From contig JAFSNU010000134.1 of the NCBI GenBank assembly GCA_017447325.1, positions 1 through 9,683 on the forward strand: DNA of 9,683 nt, given 5' to 3'. A model generated the notes under the pieces. It saw nothing but the letters and a program-made list of their open reading frames with translations. It made no database searches and was not told the origin of the DNA. The stretch is from Synergistaceae bacterium (lineage in GTDB: Bacteria > Synergistota > Synergistia > Synergistales > Aminobacteriaceae). Positions 5,603 to 9,683 of the stretch are shown in pieces. A program made the translations under genes and the position numbers. The first letter of the stretch is position 1; each line of letters begins with the position of its first letter.

Positions 5603-7162
5603 TTAATGCGGGATGACGCCGTGCTTCTTCGACGGACGAACAACGCGCTTCGTGTCAAGGCCGACTAACGCCTCGTAAACTGTTTTGCGCGTCTCTTCCG
5701 GCAATATAACTCTATCAACAAGGCCGCGCTCTGCAGCGACATACGGCGTTGCAAATGCCTCTCTATACTCTTCGATCTTGTCAAGCCTCGTCTGCGCCGG
5801 GTCGTCAGAATTATCTATATCCTTCTTGAACACGATATTCGCCGCGCCCTCTGCTCCCATGACTGCTATTTCAGCCTGCGGCCATGCTAAAACTATGTCA
5901 GCACCGAGCGACTTGCTGCTCATAGCTAAATACGCTCCGCCGTAAGCCTTACGTAAAATTACAGTGACCATAGGCACGGTCGCCTCGCTATAAGCGTAAA
6001 GCATCTTTGCGCCCTGTCTGATTATGCCGTTATGCTCCTGAGTTACGCCAGGCAAATATCCAGGCACGTCAACGAAAGTTACAATCGGAAGATTGAACGC
6101 GTCGCAGTGTCTGATAAATCTGCTGGCCTTGTCTGACGCATTAATGTCTAAGCAGCCGGCCATGACTTTAGCCTGATTTGCGATTATGCCAATCGGTCTT
6201 CCGCCTATTCTGCCATAACCCGTAACAATATTCTTCGCCCAACCGGCCTGAACTTCCGTGAACTCGCCGTCGTCCAATACGCGCGATAAAACATCGTGAA
6301 CGTCATAGCCTTTGTTCGTGTCCGTCGGGACTACGTCGCGCAAAATCATATCGGCTCTGTCAACGCTGTCCTTGCAGTCTGCCAGCGGCGCGTCGTCAAG
6401 ATTATTCGGCGGAAGATACGACAAAACTTTTCTAATCTGTTCGAAGCACTCGGCCTCGTCCTTTGCGATAAAGTGAGCGTTGCCGCTGATGTTATTATGA
6501 GTCTTAGCTCCGCCGAGCTCCTCGCTCGTGACTTCCTCGCCCGTTACAGCTTTAATTACCGCCGGGCCCGTAATATGCATTACGCTCGTCTTATCTACCA
6601 TAAAAATAAAATCCGTGAGCGCCGGGCTATAGACTGCGCCTCCGGCAGTCGGTCCCATTATCACGGAGATCTGCGGGATAACTCCGCTTGCAAGCGTGTT
6701 CCTATAAAATATTTTTCCGTAGCCGTTCAACGCATCAACGGCTTCCTGAATTCTCGCGCCGCCCGAGTCGTTAAGTCCGATTACAGGGCAGCCCATGTCC
6801 ATTGCCATGTCCAAAACTTTGCAGATCTTGTCCGCGTGCTTCTCGCCGAGCGACCCGCCTAACACCGTGAAGTCCTGGCTGAAAATAAATACTTTGCGTC
6901 CGTCGATCGTTCCCCAGCCGGTCACAACTCCGTCTCCCAACGGCTTAGTCTTCTCAAGACCAAAATTCGTGCAGCGGTGAGTTACAAACTCGTCGATCTC
7001 GACAAACGAACCCGGGTCAAGCAGCTGATCGATCCTCTCGCGAGCCGTGCCCTTGCCCTTTGCTTTCTGCTTTGCTATTGCCGCATCTCCGCCTCCGGCA
7101 TTCGCGGCCTCGCGCTTCGCCTTGAGCTGCTCGCACAGCTCGTCAATATTGCGAAATCCCAT
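5603..7162 (-). CDS. mmdA: Carboxyltransferase (alpha) subunit, methylmalonyl-CoA decarboxylase / propionyl-CoA carboxylase beta type
   Basis: Moves the carboxyl group of an acyl-CoA, most likely (S)-methylmalonyl-CoA, to the biotin carrier and releases propionyl-CoA. The 519 residues are full length and have the duplicated crotonase-like fold of the carboxyltransferase family. The N-terminal half has KGKGTARERIDQLLD, then LNDSGGARIQEAV and GPTAGGAVYSPALTDF, which include an oxyanion-hole glycine pair. The C-terminal half has DVPGYLPGVTQEHNGIIRQG, then RKAYGGAYLAMSSK and EIAVMGAEGAANI. It ends PSKKHGVIPH. The close association with an OadG-like subunit and a separate biotin protein favours a decarboxylase over an ATP-using carboxylase, as no biotin carboxylase gene is present. 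Substrate specificity is inferred from family resemblance. The ATG at 7162 follows AGGAGG by 11 bases. It is the first gene of its operon, 185 bases after recF. Confidence 0.95.
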   Translation of the reverse strand: MGFRNIDELCEQLKAKREAANAGGGDAAIAKQKAKGKGTARERIDQLLDPGSFVEIDEFVTHRCTNFGLEKTKPLGDGVVTGWGTIDGRKVFIFSQDFTVLGGSLGEKHADKICKVLDMAMDMGCPVIGLNDSGGARIQEAVDALNGYGKIFYRNTLASGVIPQISVIMGPTAGGAVYSPALTDFIFMVDKTSVMHITGPAVIKAVTGEEVTSEELGGAKTHNNISGNAHFIAKDEAECFEQIRKVLSYLPPNNLDDAPLADCKDSVDRADMILRDVVPTDTNKGYDVHDVLSRVLDDGEFTEVQAGWAKNIVTGYGRIGGRPIGIIANQAKVMAGCLDINASDKASRFIRHCDAFNLPIVTFVDVPGYLPGVTQEHNGIIRQGAKMLYAYSEATVPMVTVILRKAYGGAYLAMSSKSLGADIVLAWPQAEIAVMGAEGAANIVFKKDIDNSDDPAQTRLDKIEEYREAFATPYVAAERGLVDRVILPEETRKTVYEALVGLDTKRVVRPSKKHGVIPH

Positions 7163-7347
7163 GTCCGAGTATTCCTCCTCAATCTCTTTTATTTATTTTA
7201 TTAAACTAATTTATTTTAAATTTTAATTTAATTAACAATTTATTTTACAATATTTTAATAATTTAAATTAAAAATTTATTTTAAATTTAATTCAGCATAA
7301 CATACAATAAATATTTTTTTCAAGCTTGCAAGCTAAAGCTCTAAAGC
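7163..7347 (-). other. AT-rich gap between recF and mmdA
   Basis: This 185-base gap contains no gene that I can support. About 7190-7290 consists almost only of A and T, with many TTTAAATT-like words. It would form the leader of the mmd transcript. A ribosome site (AGGAGG) lies at its left end, and a candidate promoter and a short palindrome at its right end. No convincing terminator for recF is visible, so read-through from dnaN-recF is possible. Confidence 0.7.
7294..7323 (-). promoter_or_regulatory. Candidate promoter of the decarboxylase operon
   Basis: On the minus strand TTGAAA (7323-7318) is separated by 18 bases from TATGCT (7299-7294), which is preceded by TGT, an extended -10 feature. 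The start would give a leader of roughly 125 bases. The -10 box matches the consensus at only four of six positions, so this is a suggestion. Confidence 0.35.
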
Positions 7348-7348
7348 T
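7323..7348. repeat. Palindrome plus 8-bp tandem repeat at the recF stop
   Basis: AGCTTGCAAGCT (7323-7334) is a perfect 12-bp palindrome. It overlaps two tandem copies of CTAAAGCT (7333-7340 and 7341-7348) that reach into the recF stop codon. On the minus strand it is followed by a run of A, not T, so it does not look like an intrinsic terminator for recF. Confidence 0.6.
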
Positions 7349-8442
7349 CACGCCATAGCATAAATATTTTTGTCAAGCTCAGGCAATAAATCTTCAGTGC
7401 CGGTCACGAAAATTTGCCAGTTAGTCTTTAATAACGCCTCGCCGCAAATTCGCAAATTATTTTTGTCAAGCTCAGCCGCTAAGTCGTCAAATAATAAAAC
7501 CGGCCGCGTTCGTAATCTTGACGAAATTAAATAGCCCGACGCGATTATTAAATATAAAACTAAACGCCGCTTCTGACCTCGGCTTAACGCGACGCTCGCC
7601 TCGCGCCCGTTAAATAAAATTTTTAAATCGTCATGGCTCGGCCCGACCAAAACTCTCATCGCCGCGCTCTCACGAATTATATAATTTTTATCACGAATAA
7701 TATTTAATAAATATGCGTGGCCTTCAAGATTATTATTTAATTCAGGCATTAAGCAAAATTTTATATTGCTGTTATTAAATAATCCCGCGAAATTTTTAGC
7801 AAGCTCATGCGAGACAATTCGCCGAGCTTCCATGATCCAGCCGCCTAAATTTGCGAACGGAAAGTCCGTTATATTAACGCTTTTATTTTGACGCAATAAA
7901 GCCGCCCTGTGCCTCGCGATCTGCTTAAACTCCGAAAGCCTTTTAGCATACGGCGGGAAATATAACGCGCATAATTTATCAATAAAAAATCTCCGAACTG
8001 CAGGCGAGCCGTCGATTAAATTTATATCCTGCGGCTGAAAAGATATAGACGGGATGATTAATCTTAAATCAGTATTGCTTATTTTTTTATCATCAAGCTT
8101 TAAACTAATTTTACTTGAGAGCTGCGCCGTGACTTTATAATTATTATTATTTGCAAATAAATCTTGATATAGTTCTAAGTCAACGCCTTTTGCTAAATTT
8201 GGATTGGATTTTAATTCTGAGTTTAAATACGCGCGCTGATCTTGCGAATCACTTTCCCAGTTTATGCAGTCTCGAGTTCTTGAGCCGAAAGTTCCCCATC
8301 CGGTTAAAATATTTAACGCCTCTAATAAATTTGTCTTGCCTGAACCGTTAGGGCCTGAGATAAAATTTATCCCGGGCCCCCAGTTAAAACTTTTATTATT
8401 TATATTTTTAAAATTATTTATTAAACTCGACGCGATTAACAA
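7348..8442 (-). CDS. recF: DNA replication and repair protein RecF
   Basis: An SMC-like ATPase that helps load RecA at single-strand gaps with RecO and RecR. The 364 residues are of normal length. It has Walker A GPNGSGKTN (about 29-37) after FISGPNG, a signature motif ALSRGQKRRL (about 286-295), and Walker B VLLFDDLAAELD (about 319-330). The conserved RecF segment usually read as GPHRDDL appears here as GPSHDDL. The start is a TTG at 8442, with a stop codon two codons upstream; a start near here is needed to keep the N-terminal strand before Walker A. No Shine-Dalgarno site is visible in the pure A/T gap of 31 bases after dnaN, so translation may depend on coupling or an unstructured leader. 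The protein is rich in N, K and L, and the DNA is visibly more AT-rich than its neighbours. Confidence 0.93.
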   Translation of the reverse strand: MLIASSLINNFKNINNKSFNWGPGINFISGPNGSGKTNLLEALNILTGWGTFGSRTRDCINWESDSQDQRAYLNSELKSNPNLAKGVDLELYQDLFANNNNYKVTAQLSSKISLKLDDKKISNTDLRLIIPSISFQPQDINLIDGSPAVRRFFIDKLCALYFPPYAKRLSEFKQIARHRAALLRQNKSVNITDFPFANLGGWIMEARRIVSHELAKNFAGLFNNSNIKFCLMPELNNNLEGHAYLLNIIRDKNYIIRESAAMRVLVGPSHDDLKILFNGREASVALSRGQKRRLVLYLIIASGYLISSRLRTRPVLLFDDLAAELDKNNLRICGEALLKTNWQIFVTGTEDLLPELDKNIYAMA

Positions 8443-8473
8443 TTTTTAAATTTAAAATTTTAAATTTAAATTT

Positions 8474-9683
8474 TTAAAATTCAGGCTCTCCCGAATTATC
8501 ATTCTCTAAATCCGCGCCGTTCTCTTCCGAATTATCGTCCTCGTCCTCACCGTCTCCGCCGGGCAAAAATCCTGAATAGCCGCCGTCCTCCATAATATCC
8601 TGCGGGCTGAATCTCGCCGGCATTAACATATATAAAAAGTCGTCCGAATTTTCCTGCGTAATGCGCGTCTGCCCCTCTTCGCCGTTAAATTCAATTTTAA
8701 TCGCGCCGGGCTTTAAAGCCTTTAATCCGTCCTGCAAATAAGACGAGTTAAAGCCGACCTGCAAAGTGTTGCCGCTTATTTCAACGTCCTCAATTTCTTC
8801 AACAGTCGTGCCGAAGTCCTGAGCTCTCGTCGTCATTCTAAAGCCCATGTCGGGCGACAAGTGCAAGACTACCAAATGCGAAATAGTATTACGCGCAATA
8901 ATATCAATGCGTTCAAGAGCCGGCAAAATATCTTCACGCGAAATTTTTAAACTCGTTAATACTTCGCTCGATAAAATTCTCTCGAAATTCGGGAAGCTCG
9001 CCTCAACGCGCCTTATCGAAAATTCCATGCCTTCTAATTTAAACCAAACGGTCGAGCTGTCATTCAAAATTTGAATTTTTGCATCAGCGTCGCAAGTCGC
9101 TAATAATCTTGCAAGCTCTTTTAACGGATCGACAGGCAATAACGCATCAGCTCCGCCGTCCGCCGTGTTCTCGCATAAAGCTTTAGACAGTGATAATCTT
9201 TTGCCGTCAGTCGCCGCAGTCTTGATAATTCCGTCCTCGGCCTTAAATAAACAAGTACCTAAATATTTTGGAAAATCCGACATCCTCGAACTCGCGACAG
9301 ACCCCTCGTTGATAATTCTTATTAAGTCCTGAGCCTCGATCACGCAAAAATTTTCCGCGCCCTCGCTGCTTGCAATTTCAGGAAATTCTGATGCCGGAAT
9401 TGTAGTAAATCTTGTTCTTGTCTTGCCGGCTGTGAACGTCCCGCGCTCGCCTTTAATCTCAAGCATTGCATTATCAACCGGAATTTTCTTTAAAAATTCG
9501 CCCAATAATTTCACAGGCAATATAGCTTTGCCGGCCTCTAAAACATTCACGCCCTCGGCACTGCACTTAACAGCAGTCTTAAAGTCCGTAGCTTCGAGAC
9601 TAACGCCGTTCTCGTCGGCTTTAATTAAAATTCCCGTCGCCGCCGCAACCGAGCTTTTAGGACTGCATGATCTTTCAGCCGCC
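8474..9683 (-). CDS. dnaN: DNA polymerase III sliding clamp beta subunit (5' end cut by window edge), with acidic C-terminal tail
   Basis: Forms the ring that tethers the replicative polymerase to DNA. The frame stays open to the right edge: before the GTG at 9550 there are 44 further in-frame codons that read AAERSCSPK, then TGILIKADENGVSLEATDF, a typical clamp domain I pattern. So 9550 is not the start, and about 13-20 N-terminal residues lie outside. The 402 visible residues include LPVKLLGEFLKKIP, ATDGKRLSLSKAL and the closing strand YMLMPAR. Most clamps end a few residues after this point (E. coli DnaN has 366 residues), but here about 45 more follow, mostly acidic, including GEDEDDNSEEN, ending GEPEF. 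recF follows after 31 bases, as in many dnaA-dnaN-recF loci. Confidence 0.95.
   Translation of the reverse strand, partial: AAERSCSPKSSVAAATGILIKADENGVSLEATDFKTAVKCSAEGVNVLEAGKAILPVKLLGEFLKKIPVDNAMLEIKGERGTFTAGKTRTRFTTIPASEFPEIASSEGAENFCVIEAQDLIRIINEGSVASSRMSDFPKYLGTCLFKAEDGIIKTAATDGKRLSLSKALCENTADGGADALLPVDPLKELARLLATCDADAKIQILNDSSTVWFKLEGMEFSIRRVEASFPNFERILSSEVLTSLKISREDILPALERIDIIARNTISHLVVLHLSPDMGFRMTTRAQDFGTTVEEIEDVEISGNTLQVGFNSSYLQDGLKALKPGAIKIEFNGEEGQTRITQENSDDFLYMLMPARFSPQDIMEDGGYSGFLPGGDGEDEDDNSEENGADLENDNSGEPEF

Noticed and set aside
6296..6862. Plus-strand open frame of 188 codons opposite mmdA.
   Set aside because: It is rich in Arg, has no recognisable domain and no ribosome site, and lies wholly within a strongly conserved gene on the other strand.
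7323..7334. Palindrome AGCTTGCAAGCT as recF terminator.
   Set aside because: It is followed by a run of A on the transcribed strand and has almost no loop.

Overview
The window reads as part of the chromosome of a strictly anaerobic, fermentative bacterium. It holds a complex [FeFe] hydrogenase, an unusual iron-sulfur flavoprotein and three subunits of a biotin-dependent, membrane-linked decarboxylase of the methylmalonyl-CoA type. That combination would fit Synergistota, with Negativicutes or other amino-acid- or succinate-fermenting anaerobes as alternatives. The taxon is an inference from gene content and was not tested by any search. All eight genes lie on the minus strand, so they read from the right edge to the left. 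Coding DNA is GC-balanced, while the gaps between genes are almost pure A and T.

Replication block (right, about 7348-9683): dnaN, whose 5' end lies outside the window, is followed 31 bases later by recF. This is the usual order near a replication origin, which would put dnaA and oriC to the right. The gene after recF is not gyrB.

Decarboxylase block (about 4431-7323): mmdA (carboxyltransferase), an OadG/MmdD-like small membrane subunit and a biotin carrier protein form one transcription unit. It has a candidate promoter in the AT-rich leader and an intrinsic terminator just after the biotin carrier gene. The Na+-pumping beta subunit (MmdB/OadB/GcdB) is not in the window and must be encoded elsewhere if the complex works.

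Toxin-antitoxin block (3700-4466): a Phd/YefM-like antitoxin and a RelE/ParE-like toxin overlap by four bases. The pair lies between two identical 44-bp copies of a terminator-bearing sequence, which suggests a discrete cassette or local duplication.

Hydrogen block (left, 1-3699): a leader with an exact 11-bp tandem repeat and a candidate -10 box precedes a fusion of a NuoF-type iron-sulfur domain with a GltD-like flavin reductase. An [FeFe] hydrogenase catalytic subunit overlaps its stop codon and runs off the left edge. Together they probably exchange electrons between H2 and a pyridine nucleotide. The decarboxylase would turn part of the fermentation energy into a Na+ gradient.
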